Origin: Oceanicola sp. 22II-s10i
Lineage (GTDB): Bacteria > Pseudomonadota > Alphaproteobacteria > Rhodobacterales > Rhodobacteraceae
Direction: 5' to 3'
Length of the DNA stretch: 64,000 nt
NCBI RefSeq assembly: GCF_002210105.1
Contig: NZ_AQQU01000001.1
Coordinates: 1-64,000 of the forward strand
The position numbers and the translations under genes were made by a program. Of this stretch, positions 51,570-60,382 are shown one piece after another. How positions within the stretch are numbered: position 1 is the stretch's first letter; each line of letters begins with the position of its first letter. The notes beneath the pieces were generated by a model. The model ran no database searches and was not told the DNA's origin. It was given only the letters and a program-made list of their open reading frames with translations.

Positions 51570-52618
51570 TTGCCCGGCACCGCCTGCCACAGATAGGCGC
51601 CGTCCTCACGCAGTGTGCGGGTCGCGCGGCCCTCGTACATCAGGTGGTTGAGGTGGGCGTAGGCCTCGATCATGGCGAGGTGATAGATCTCCTCGACGAT
51701 CTGCCGTTTGAACAGCGGCGGGAAGCATTCGACCACCGTCTTGGGCTCCGCGATGTAGTCCACCAGCCGGTCCAGACCGTGGTGATGGTTCACGATCAGC
51801 TGGTTCAGGCGGGTCGGCAGGCCGTAATAGGGCAGCTTGTGACCGGGCAGCACGAACTGGTCCTCGCGTGCATAGGTCGAAAGCCGCTCGCAGGCTTCCA
51901 GCCAATCGGCCAGCGGGTCGGCGAACGGCTCGGCCGCCTGCACGCCCACGTTGGGCGAGATCGACGGCAGCAGCTGGTCGCCACCGATGACGAGATTGCA
52001 GTCGCGGGACCACAGCGTGATGTGTTCCGGCGCATGACCGCCGCCGAGGCGCACGTCCCATGTCCGGCCCCCGGCCTCGACCGTCTCGCCCTCCTGCAGC
52101 CGGACAAAGCCGGGCGGGATCGGGTGGACGATGTCGGCAAAGTTCATCGGCCGCTGCTTGCTGCGCTTGGCGATCATCTCGGGCGGCATGCCCGCAGTCT
52201 TCCAGTAGGCGATGGTCTGCGGCGTCGCCTCGGTCTCGACGTCCAGCACCAGCATCCGCGACAGCAGGTAGGACACGCGGGACGTCCAGTGTTCCGCCCC
52301 CCGCTCCATGAACCAGCCCAGCATGCCGACGTGGTCCGGGTGGTGGTGCGTGATCAGAACGCGCCAGACCGGCCTGCCCTTCAACGGGCCCTTCATCAGG
52401 GCCTCCCATTGTTCGACGGTCTGCGGGCGATGCGGCCCGCTGTCGATGATGGTCCAGCCCTTGTCGCCATCGTCCAGCGCGTAGACGTTGACGTGGTTCA
52501 GGACCGTGGGCATCGGAACCCGCAGCCACAGGACGCCTTCGGCGATCTCGATGGCCTGGTCGGGTTCGGGCGGTGTTTCCAGCGGGTAGCGGAGCGAAGC
52601 GGCGGTGCCGTCCATCAT
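51566..52618 (-). CDS. MBL-fold metallo-hydrolase
   Basis: A 350-residue metallo-beta-lactamase-fold protein. The metal motif is THHHPDHVGM (His91, His93, Asp95, His96), with GGGHAPEHITLW and VLPGHKLPYYG as later metal and C-terminal helical regions. Members of this group include glyoxalase II-like and acyl-CoA thioesterase-like hydrolases. It starts in the stop of the acyl-CoA dehydrogenase gene (ATGA) and ends in the DUF6173 start, so it may act on a thioester product of the neighbour. Substrate unknown. Confidence 0.85.
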   Translation of the reverse strand: MMDGTAASLRYPLETPPEPDQAIEIAEGVLWLRVPMPTVLNHVNVYALDDGDKGWTIIDSGPHRPQTVEQWEALMKGPLKGRPVWRVLITHHHPDHVGMLGWFMERGAEHWTSRVSYLLSRMLVLDVETEATPQTIAYWKTAGMPPEMIAKRSKQRPMNFADIVHPIPPGFVRLQEGETVEAGGRTWDVRLGGGHAPEHITLWSRDCNLVIGGDQLLPSISPNVGVQAAEPFADPLADWLEACERLSTYAREDQFVLPGHKLPYYGLPTRLNQLIVNHHHGLDRLVDYIAEPKTVVECFPPLFKRQIVEEIYHLAMIEAYAHLNHLMYEGRATRTLREDGAYLWQAVPGK

Positions 52619-54330
52619 GCAGTCAGTTCCTCGGGCGAGAGCGCATAGAGGTCTGCGGCACCCGCCATGGCCTGGGCCAGAAGCCCGGTGTGGTCCGGCA
52701 GCAGCCGGTCGATGTAGAACCGCGCGAGTTTCCGGCGCGGCCCGTCCTCGGCCTCCTGCATAGCGGCTTTCAGGTGGAAATGACCACCCAGCACCCGCGC
52801 GAATGCCATAAGATAAGGCACCGCGCCTGCAAAACGCACATTCATGTCGGTCTGGGCGACCATCCACTCGCTCGTCTCGCGCAGCGACTCGGCGGCCTGC
52901 CACAGCGCCCTACCCATCTCGGGGAGATTCGCGCGTGCCGCCTCGGCGGTTTCCTCGATCTCGTCGAGCAGGGCATAGATGCCTTCGCCGCCGTCCATCA
53001 TCTTGCGCCCGACAAGATCCATCGCCTGAATGCCGTTGGTGCCTTCGTAGATCGCGGTGACGCGGACATCGCGGCTGTACTGCGCCGCGCCGGTTTCCTC
53101 GATGAAGCCCATGCCGCCGTGCACCTGCACGCCCAGTTCCGCCACGCGCATCCCGACCTCGGTCCCGAAGGCCTTGGTGATCGGCGTCAGCACGGCGGCG
53201 CGCGTCGTCCATTCGGCCCCGGCGCCCGCCTTTTGCATGTCGACGGCCACGGCATTGGCCAGCGCGATGCAGCGCGAGGCGAAGAGATCGGCCTTCATCG
53301 TCAGCAGCATCCGGCGGACATCCGCGTGATCCACGATCGCGCCGGAGCCCTCGACCGGGGTCTTGCCCTGCTTGCGATCCAGCGCATAGGCCAGCGCATG
53401 CTGATAGGCCCCGTCCGCCGCGCCGATCCCCTGCACGCCGACACCAAGGCGCGCGTTGTTCATCATGGTGAACATCGCGGCCATGCCCTTGTGCTCCTGC
53501 CCGACCAGCCAGCCCTTCGCACCGTCGAACTGCATCACGCAGGTCGGAGAGCCGTGCAGGCCCATCTTGTGCTCAAGGCTGACGACGCGCAGCGAGTTGG
53601 CTTCGCCGAGGTTTCCGTCCTCGTCGGGGATGAACTTGGGCACCATGAACAGGCTGATGCCGCGCGTGCCGGGGGCCGCGTCGGGCAGACGGGCAAGGAC
53701 GAGGTGGCAGACGTTGCCGCCGAAATCGTGATCGCCCCACGAGATGTAGATTTTCTGTCCCGTGACCGCGTAGGTCCCGTCGCCGTTCGGCTCGGCCTTG
53801 GTGCGCAGCGCGCCGACGTCGGAGCCGGCCTGCGATTCGGTCAGGTTCATCGTCCCGGTCCACTCGCCCGAGATCAGCTTGGGCAGGTAGAGCTCCTTCA
53901 TCCAGTCGGGCGCATGTGCCTCCAGCGCCTCGATCTGGCCCTGGCTGAGCAGCGGGTTCAGGCCAAGCGACAGGCAGGAGGCCGAGGCCATGTCGTTGAA
54001 CGCCGTGGTCAGGGTATGGGGCAGGTCCATGCCGCCGAACTCGGCCGGTGCGGACAGGCCGAGCCAGCCGCCGTCGACCAGCGCCTGATAGCCGTCGGAA
54101 AAGCCCTTGGAGGTGCGGACAACCCCGTTTTCCAGCTTGGCCGGGTGCAGATCGCCGTTACGGTTCAGCGGCGCGAAGACGTCCTCGAACATCCGGCCCG
54201 CCTCTGTCAGGATCGCTTCGACCGTTTCGGGTGTCGCCTCGGAAAATCGTTCGGTGGCGGCAACCTGCGCCAGATCGACCACGTGGTCGAGGATGAAACG
54301 GAACTCGGAAACGGGCGCACGGTACGGCAT
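52615..54330 (-). CDS. acyl-CoA dehydrogenase (DmdC-like)
   Basis: A 571-residue flavoprotein with N-terminal, middle and C-terminal acyl-CoA dehydrogenase domains plus the extra C-terminal helices of the long family. MNLTESQAGSDVG, YISWGDHDFG and QVHGGMGFIEETGAAQYSRDVRVTAIYEGTNGIQAMDL (catalytic Glu in YEGTNG) are visible. The length and pattern resemble DmdC, 3-methylmercaptopropionyl-CoA dehydrogenase, but other long-chain types look alike. Start at 54330 preceded by GGGAGGA. It would donate electrons to ETF. Confidence 0.85.
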   Translation of the reverse strand: MPYRAPVSEFRFILDHVVDLAQVAATERFSEATPETVEAILTEAGRMFEDVFAPLNRNGDLHPAKLENGVVRTSKGFSDGYQALVDGGWLGLSAPAEFGGMDLPHTLTTAFNDMASASCLSLGLNPLLSQGQIEALEAHAPDWMKELYLPKLISGEWTGTMNLTESQAGSDVGALRTKAEPNGDGTYAVTGQKIYISWGDHDFGGNVCHLVLARLPDAAPGTRGISLFMVPKFIPDEDGNLGEANSLRVVSLEHKMGLHGSPTCVMQFDGAKGWLVGQEHKGMAAMFTMMNNARLGVGVQGIGAADGAYQHALAYALDRKQGKTPVEGSGAIVDHADVRRMLLTMKADLFASRCIALANAVAVDMQKAGAGAEWTTRAAVLTPITKAFGTEVGMRVAELGVQVHGGMGFIEETGAAQYSRDVRVTAIYEGTNGIQAMDLVGRKMMDGGEGIYALLDEIEETAEAARANLPEMGRALWQAAESLRETSEWMVAQTDMNVRFAGAVPYLMAFARVLGGHFHLKAAMQEAEDGPRRKLARFYIDRLLPDHTGLLAQAMAGAADLYALSPEELTA

Positions 54331-54468
54331 GAAACGATCCTCCCTTGAAACACGGATGCCAGACATGGCATGCGACCCTGTCCTTATCCATAGCTGCCGC
54401 ACCTAACCTATGCGTCAAGCTGCCGCCAGCAACCGGAACGCGGCGTCATCACGGCGGAACCGAACCCG

Positions 54469-55413
54469 ATGTCCAAGACCCTCAGACTGACCGCCGATCC
54501 GGACGGGATCGCCCGCGCCGCCGCGCTGCTCGGTGACGGTGCGCTGGTCGCCTTCCCGACCGAGACGGTCTATGGCCTCGGCGCCGATGCGCGGAACGAC
54601 CAGGCGGTTGCGGGCATCTTCGCGGCCAAGGGGCGGCCGCAGTTCAATCCGCTGATCGTCCACGTCGCCAACCGCGATCTGGCCGAGCGTCACGTCGCGC
54701 TGACCGGCACTGCGGCGCGGCTGGCCGAGGCGTTCTGGCCCGGCCCGCTGACGCTGGTCCTGCCGCTTCGCCCCGACGCGGGAATCGCCCCGCTGGTCAC
54801 GGCGGGTCTGGGCACCGTCGGCATCCGCGTCCCGGCCCATCCCGCCGCGCAGGCGCTGCTGACAAAGTTCGGCGGTCCGGTGGCTGCGCCCTCGGCCAAT
54901 CCCTCCGGCCGGATCAGCCCGACGGCGGCGGATCACGTCCTGGCCGGTCTCGACGGCCGGATCGGCGCGGTGCTGGACGACGGCCCCTGCGGCGTCGGGC
55001 TGGAATCGACCATCGTGGGCTTCGACGAGACCGGCCGCGCGCGTCTGCTGCGCCCCGGCGGCATCACGGCGGAGGACATCGCGGGGGTTCTGGGCGAACG
55101 GCCCCTGCCGCCGGAAGCAGGCGGCAAGATCACCTCGCCCGGCCAGTTGCTGTCGCACTATGCCCCGCGCGGGCGGGTCCGTCTGAACGCGACGGCGCCG
55201 GAGGACGGCGAGGTCATGATCGGCTTCGGCCCCGTGCCCGGCGATACCAGCCTGTCGGAAAGCGGCGATCTGGCCGAAGCGGCGGCGAACCTGTTCCGCA
55301 TGCTGCACCTGTTCGACACCGCCGAAGCCATCGCTGTCGCCCCCGTCCCGGAGGAGGGTCTCGGCGCTGCGATCAACGACCGCCTGCGCCGCGCCGCCGC
55401 GCCGCGGAACTAG
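54469..55413 (+). CDS. L-threonylcarbamoyladenylate synthase (Sua5/YrdC)
   Basis: Makes threonylcarbamoyl-AMP for the t6A modification of tRNA. It is 314 residues: a YrdC domain (1-200; AALLGDGALVAFPTETVYGLGADA, GRPQFNPLIVHV, APSANPSGRISPT) and a Sua5 C-terminal domain (about 220-314; PGQLLSHYAPRG). The length fits the long Sua5 form rather than the short TsaC. Divergent from the acyl-CoA dehydrogenase, convergent with yqgE. Confidence 0.94.
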   Translation: MSKTLRLTADPDGIARAAALLGDGALVAFPTETVYGLGADARNDQAVAGIFAAKGRPQFNPLIVHVANRDLAERHVALTGTAARLAEAFWPGPLTLVLPLRPDAGIAPLVTAGLGTVGIRVPAHPAAQALLTKFGGPVAAPSANPSGRISPTAADHVLAGLDGRIGAVLDDGPCGVGLESTIVGFDETGRARLLRPGGITAEDIAGVLGERPLPPEAGGKITSPGQLLSHYAPRGRVRLNATAPEDGEVMIGFGPVPGDTSLSESGDLAEAAANLFRMLHLFDTAEAIAVAPVPEEGLGAAINDRLRRAAAPRN

Positions 55414-55416
55414 GCC

Positions 55417-56040
55417 TCAGGCCCGGCCCGCCGCCGAGGACAGCAGCGCCGGGGAAATCCCCAGCGTCCTGAGCGCGGCCTCCCACCTGCCCGAGATCGC
55501 GGTGTCAAAGATCAGCCCCGCCGAGGCCTCGGCGGTCAGCCATGCGTTCATCGCCAGTTCGCTTTCCAGCTGCCCCGCGCCCCAGCCGCAATAGCCCAGC
55601 GTGACCAGCGTCCGCGCCGGGCCGCGATCCGCCGCGATGTCCTCCATTACGTCCATCGTGGCGGTCATCGACAGCTCCTGCGTGACCTTCAGCGTCGAGA
55701 TGGCCGAGGTGTAGTCGGGCGAATGCAGGACGAAGCCGCGCTCTTCCTCGACCGGGCCTCCGGACAGGACATGCTGTTCGCCCGCCCCGCTCTCGCACTC
55801 GATGTTGAGCTGTTCGAACAGGTCACACAGGCGGACCCCGGCGGACGGCCGGTTGACCATGAGCCCCATGGCCCCCTCATCGGAATGCGCACAGAGAAAC
55901 ACCACGGCCGATGTGAACCGGGAGTCCATCATGCCCGGCATGGCGATCAACAGCTTGCCGGTCAGGTCGATGGCGGACTGCAATCCAAAGCTCCCATGGG
56001 TGCCTGCAACGTTCGCCGACAAGATGACGTCAAAAGGCAT
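55417..56040 (-). CDS. YqgE/AlgH family protein
   Basis: A 207-residue soluble protein with DLTGKLLIAMPGMMDSRFTSAVVFLCAHSDEGAMGLMVNRP, the family signature. The cellular role is not known; the AlgH name reflects an early link to alginate regulation. The start is uncertain: I prefer the ATG at 56040, but most homologues begin a few residues before DLTGKLL, and a frame runs 35 codons further upstream. It is divergent from the DsbD-alpha-like gene. Confidence 0.8.
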   Translation of the reverse strand: MPFDVILSANVAGTHGSFGLQSAIDLTGKLLIAMPGMMDSRFTSAVVFLCAHSDEGAMGLMVNRPSAGVRLCDLFEQLNIECESGAGEQHVLSGGPVEEERGFVLHSPDYTSAISTLKVTQELSMTATMDVMEDIAADRGPARTLVTLGYCGWGAGQLESELAMNAWLTAEASAGLIFDTAISGRWEAALRTLGISPALLSSAAGRA

Positions 56041-56154
56041 CTGCTGCAAGGAGCCGGGGCGGATTGTGACAGGCCCGTCACGAATGCGCGACGCGGCGGG
56101 CCGTTCAGCCGAATGTGAGTTGGCAAAAGCGCCCGCACCCCGCATCTGAAAGGG

Positions 56155-56964
56155 ATGTCATATCTGTCGCGCCTGATCCCTGCCCTCGCACTGGCCCTGC
56201 CGCTTGCCCCCGCAGCGCTGGCGAACCCGTATGAGAACAACGTCTCGGCCCGCATCCTGCCGGGCTGGCGCGGCGCGGACGGGCGGCACGTGGCCGGTCT
56301 GGAACTGACCCTGACCAAGGGGTGGAAAACCTACTGGCGCAGCCCCGGCGAAGCGGGCGTGCCGCCGATCTTCGACTGGTCCGGCTCGGACAATCTTTCC
56401 GCCGTGCAGGTCGTCTGGCCCCGGCCGACGGTCTTTGACCAGAACGGCCTGCGGTCGATCGGCTATCACGGGCGCGTGGTGCTGCCGCTGGTGCTGACGC
56501 CCGCACGGGCCGGTCAGCCGATCCGGCTGGACGGGGATGTCAGCCTCGGTATCTGCGAAGACGTCTGCGTGCCGCTGGACTTGCGGATCTCGGGCACATT
56601 GCCCGCGCAGGGCGGCGGGCGCGATCCAGCCATCGCCGCCGCGATGGCGGACCGTCCCTATTCCGCGCGCGAGGCGAAGGTCGGCAAGGTCGAATGCCAC
56701 CTGACCCCCGGCCAGCGCGGCATCGGGCTGTCGGTCGACATCGCGATGCCGAGTGCCGGTGGCCGTGAAACGATCGTCGTGGAATCGAACGATCCCGGCC
56801 TCTGGGTCGCGGATGCCGAAACCGTCCGTCAGGGCAATCGTGTCGTCGCCCGGACCGAGATCATGCACAGCGCGGGCGGCAGTTTCGCGCTGGACCGGTC
56901 GGGCCTGACGATCACCGTCCTCGGCCGCGACCACGCGGTCGAGATCAGCGGCTGCGGCGGCTGA
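56155..56964 (+). CDS. periplasmic DsbD-alpha-like protein (DsbC-like N-terminal domain only)
   Basis: A 269-residue protein with signal peptide (1-23, ALANPYEN). The mature part resembles the immunoglobulin-like N-terminal domain of DsbD (DsbD-alpha): GWKTYWRSPGEAGVPPIFDW is the cap region and SLGICEDVCVPL holds the redox pair Cys134-Cys138. It lacks the eight-helix membrane part and the thioredoxin domain of DsbD. It may receive electrons from a separate CcdA/ScsB-like protein; no partner is in this window. The ATG has an unusually close AAAGGG. Confidence 0.82.
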   Translation: MSYLSRLIPALALALPLAPAALANPYENNVSARILPGWRGADGRHVAGLELTLTKGWKTYWRSPGEAGVPPIFDWSGSDNLSAVQVVWPRPTVFDQNGLRSIGYHGRVVLPLVLTPARAGQPIRLDGDVSLGICEDVCVPLDLRISGTLPAQGGGRDPAIAAAMADRPYSAREAKVGKVECHLTPGQRGIGLSVDIAMPSAGGRETIVVESNDPGLWVADAETVRQGNRVVARTEIMHSAGGSFALDRSGLTITVLGRDHAVEISGCGG

Positions 56965-56968
56965 GCCC

Positions 56969-59900
56969 TCAGGCCCCCGCCGCCAGCCGCCGGCGTCCCC
57001 GCATCATGCTGACCGCACCGATCGCGTAGACCGCGACCACGACCACGGCCATCCCGGCAAGGAACACCATCAGCGCGGCGCCGAGCGGCGCGGCTCCGGC
57101 CAGTCCGGGCGCAAGCGCGGTGATCCAGCCCGGCAGCGCCCCGGTCACCACCGTGACGCCCATCGTCGCCGCCATCCACGCAAGCATCACCAGCCCCGCC
57201 GCCCGCGTCAGGCCGCGCAGGCCCCGGCCTTCGCGCGGGGCGCGGGTGGCGCGGCGGAAGGCGCGCGTCTTGCTCTGAACGTCCGCCTGCACCGCGATCA
57301 GCGCGGGCACTATGACCAGCACGAGGATCATGCCGAAGCCGAGCCCGTAGCACAGCGTGATGACCGTGGGCTTCAGGAACTCGGCCTGGCTTGACCCTTC
57401 GTAGAGCAAAGGGGCGAGGCCCAGCACGGTCGTCAGCGTGGTCAGCAGCACGGGGCGCAGGCGGTCCGCCGTGCCGTCGATGATCGACGGAATCAGCCCC
57501 CGGTCGGCCGCGTATTCGTCGATGGTCGTCACCAGAACGATCGAGTCGTTGATGATGATCCCGGTCATCCCCAGCAGGCCGACCACCGTGAACATCGACA
57601 ACGGGGTGTCCCACAAACCGTGCCCCCATATCGCCCCGACCAGCCCGAAGGGAATGATCGCCATCACGACAAGCGGCCGCGTCCACGAGGCAAAGACCCA
57701 GGACAGCACGAGGTAGATGCCGAGGATCACCATCATCAGGCCCAGCGTGGCGTCGGACAGGAACTCCCGCTCCTGTTCCGACAGACCGCTCATCCGCCAT
57801 TCCACCTGCTGTTCGCTGGCGATGGCCGGCAGGATCTCGTCCTGCAGGCTCTGCATGATCTCCGACGCGCGGGCTGGATCGTCTTCCGATATGTCGCCGG
57901 TGACGGAAATCACCCGCAGCCCGTTCTCGCGCTGGATGGTGGAAAAGCCCGACTGCCGTTCGACGCGGACAATGTCCGCCAGCGGCACGTAGATGCCCGA
58001 CGGCGTCCGCATCTGCGTCCGGTCGAGGAAATCGGCGGTCAGTTCGTTCTCGGGCAGTTCCACCCGGATGGTGGCCGAGCGCGGCCCATCGGGATAGGTC
58101 GCCGCCTCGATCCCGTTCAGCCGCTGTCGCAGCACCCGGCCCAGCGTGTCGATGGTGAAACCGAGCGCGCGGCCCTGCGGGGTCAGGTCGAGGATCAGCT
58201 CTTCCTTGTCGTAGGCCAGCGAATCCTCGACCGCCGAGACCTCGGGGAACCGCGCCAGCGCCGTCTTCAGCGCCTCGGCCGCGGCCTTCAGCGTCGACGA
58301 GTTCGCCCCGTAGAACTGCACGTCGAGCGAGTCGCCGCCGGGCCCGGAGCGCCAGCCACGGAAGGACACCTCTTCGGCCATGGGATGCTGCTGCACGGCC
58401 TCCTGCAGATCGGCGACGAACTGGAACGAGGAATAGGGCCTCAGGTCGGGGTCGATCAGCTCGATCGCGATGGAGCCGAGCTGATCGGGCTCTTTCGATT
58501 CCGAACTGGCCAGCGCCCGGCCCGTGTTCCCGCCGATCTCGGCGATGACGTAGGATATCGGGTTGCGGCCATGTTCCGCCTCGTACCGCGCCGCCACCTC
58601 GTCGGTCGCGCGCTGCATCTCGCGCATCATCTCGATGGTGTCCGCCCGTGTCGCCCCCGGCGCCATCGCGAAGTTGCCGGAAATCGACGCCTGTTCCGGC
58701 GCGTTGAAGAACCGCCAGGGGATCGTGCCGTCGATCACCGGGGCGATCTGCGAGGCCAGCACGACGAAGACCCCGCCCAGCACCGGATAACGCAGCCGGA
58801 CGATCCAGCCGACGAAGGGCCGGAACAGGCGGCGGCGGATCCAGACGAACCCGCGGTTCACCACCCGCGACGGCAGGTCGTACCAGTGCCGGGTGCCCGC
58901 ATGGGCCAGCGCGTGGCTCATGTGGTTGGGCAGGATCAGGAAGCATTCGACGAGCGAGGCGATCAGCACCACGATCACCGTGAACGGAATGTCCTGGATC
59001 ATCTCGCCAAAGCGGCCGCCGACGAAGGTCAGGCCGAAGAAGGCGATGACCGTGGTCAGCGTGGCGCTGAACACCGGCATCGCCATCCGCTGCGCGGCGG
59101 ATTCCGCTGCGACCACGGGATGTTCGTTCAGCTTGCGATACCGTGCGTCCGCGTGTTCGCCCACGACGATGGCATCGTCCACCACGATCCCCAGCGTGAT
59201 GATCAGCGCGAAGAGAGAGATCATGTTCAGCGTCAGACCGAAGGCATACATCAACGCGATGGCCGCCAGCATCGACACCGGGATCCCTGCCGCGACCCAG
59301 AGCGCGGTGCGCGCGTTCAGGAACAGGAACAGCAGCACGACGACCAGCCCAAGCCCGACCAGCCCGTTGTCCAGCAGGATGTCCAGCCGGCCGGTGATCG
59401 CCTCGGCCCGCGTGCGGATCAGATCGACGGTCGTGCCTTCCGGCAGCGTCGCCTGAAGCTCGGCTGCGACCCGTTCGACCGTGTTCTGGATGCCGATGGC
59501 ATCGCCCCGGTCGGTCCGGTCGACCCGGATGGAAATCGCGGGGTTCTCGCCCACGAAATAGGTCCGGCCCCGGTCCACGCCCTCGACCCTGACGGTCGCG
59601 ACGTCGCCGATGGTCAGCTCGGATCCGTCCGGGTTCAGCCGCAGTGGGATCGCCGCGATCTGGTCGGCCGAGCGTTTCTCGACCCCGGTGCGCACCCGCG
59701 CATTGGCGCCGGTCACGTCGCCCGCCGGGTCGGCGTCCGCTTCGGCCGCGATGGCCTCGGAGATCTCGGACATGGTCACGCCATGCGTCATCATGCTGAC
59801 CGATGGCACCTCGACCACCGTTTCGGGGGCCGAGACGCCCCGGATCGTCGTGCGCGTCACGCCTTCGGCGAACAGCCGGGTGACGAATTCGTCTGCGAAG

Positions 59901-60379
59901 CGTGCCAGCTGATCGGTGCCGACCGGGCCGGTGATGACCACGTCGGTCACCCGGTCCCGCCAGCCCCCGCGCCGGACCTCGGGCTCCTCGGCATCCTCGG
60001 GCAGGTTGTTCACCGCGTCGAGCGCCGCCGACACGTCGTCGACCGCACGGCCCATGTCCCAGTCCGGCTCGAATTCGAGCGAGATCGTCGCCCGCCCTTC
60101 GCGCGAGCGGGAGTCCGAGCTTTCGACCCCCTCGACCGCCAGCAGCGCCGGTTCCAGCAGCTGGACGATCGCACCGTCGATGTCCTCGGCCCCGGCGCCC
60201 TGCCAGACCACGCTGACGCTGATGTCGTTGATGATCACATCGGGAAAGAACTGCGCCCGCATCCGCGGCGCGGCCAGCATCCCGAGTGCCAGCAGGATCA
60301 CCAGCAGCAGGTTGGCGGCCGTCCGGTGACGGGTGAAATAGGACAGGATCCCGCCCGCGGCATTCGGCATCGTGCGCAT
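56969..60379 (-). CDS. RND efflux transporter permease
   Basis: A 1136-residue inner-membrane pump of the AcrB/MexF superfamily with about twelve helices. Near the N-terminus FPDVIINDISVSVVWQGAGAEDID and VIVNGP-like porter-domain parts occur, and the proton-relay helix is ALIITLGIVVDDAIVVGEH with the conserved Asp pair. The second half contains LLGMTGIIINDSIVLVTTIDEY. It lies directly downstream of its adaptor gene. It is longer than HAE1 pumps and looks like the alphaproteobacterial subgroup. Substrate unknown. Confidence 0.92.
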   Translation of the reverse strand: MRTMPNAAGGILSYFTRHRTAANLLLVILLALGMLAAPRMRAQFFPDVIINDISVSVVWQGAGAEDIDGAIVQLLEPALLAVEGVESSDSRSREGRATISLEFEPDWDMGRAVDDVSAALDAVNNLPEDAEEPEVRRGGWRDRVTDVVITGPVGTDQLARFADEFVTRLFAEGVTRTTIRGVSAPETVVEVPSVSMMTHGVTMSEISEAIAAEADADPAGDVTGANARVRTGVEKRSADQIAAIPLRLNPDGSELTIGDVATVRVEGVDRGRTYFVGENPAISIRVDRTDRGDAIGIQNTVERVAAELQATLPEGTTVDLIRTRAEAITGRLDILLDNGLVGLGLVVVLLFLFLNARTALWVAAGIPVSMLAAIALMYAFGLTLNMISLFALIITLGIVVDDAIVVGEHADARYRKLNEHPVVAAESAAQRMAMPVFSATLTTVIAFFGLTFVGGRFGEMIQDIPFTVIVVLIASLVECFLILPNHMSHALAHAGTRHWYDLPSRVVNRGFVWIRRRLFRPFVGWIVRLRYPVLGGVFVVLASQIAPVIDGTIPWRFFNAPEQASISGNFAMAPGATRADTIEMMREMQRATDEVAARYEAEHGRNPISYVIAEIGGNTGRALASSESKEPDQLGSIAIELIDPDLRPYSSFQFVADLQEAVQQHPMAEEVSFRGWRSGPGGDSLDVQFYGANSSTLKAAAEALKTALARFPEVSAVEDSLAYDKEELILDLTPQGRALGFTIDTLGRVLRQRLNGIEAATYPDGPRSATIRVELPENELTADFLDRTQMRTPSGIYVPLADIVRVERQSGFSTIQRENGLRVISVTGDISEDDPARASEIMQSLQDEILPAIASEQQVEWRMSGLSEQEREFLSDATLGLMMVILGIYLVLSWVFASWTRPLVVMAIIPFGLVGAIWGHGLWDTPLSMFTVVGLLGMTGIIINDSIVLVTTIDEYAADRGLIPSIIDGTADRLRPVLLTTLTTVLGLAPLLYEGSSQAEFLKPTVITLCYGLGFGMILVLVIVPALIAVQADVQSKTRAFRRATRAPREGRGLRGLTRAAGLVMLAWMAATMGVTVVTGALPGWITALAPGLAGAAPLGAALMVFLAGMAVVVVAVYAIGAVSMMRGRRRLAAGA

Positions 60380-60382
60380 GGA

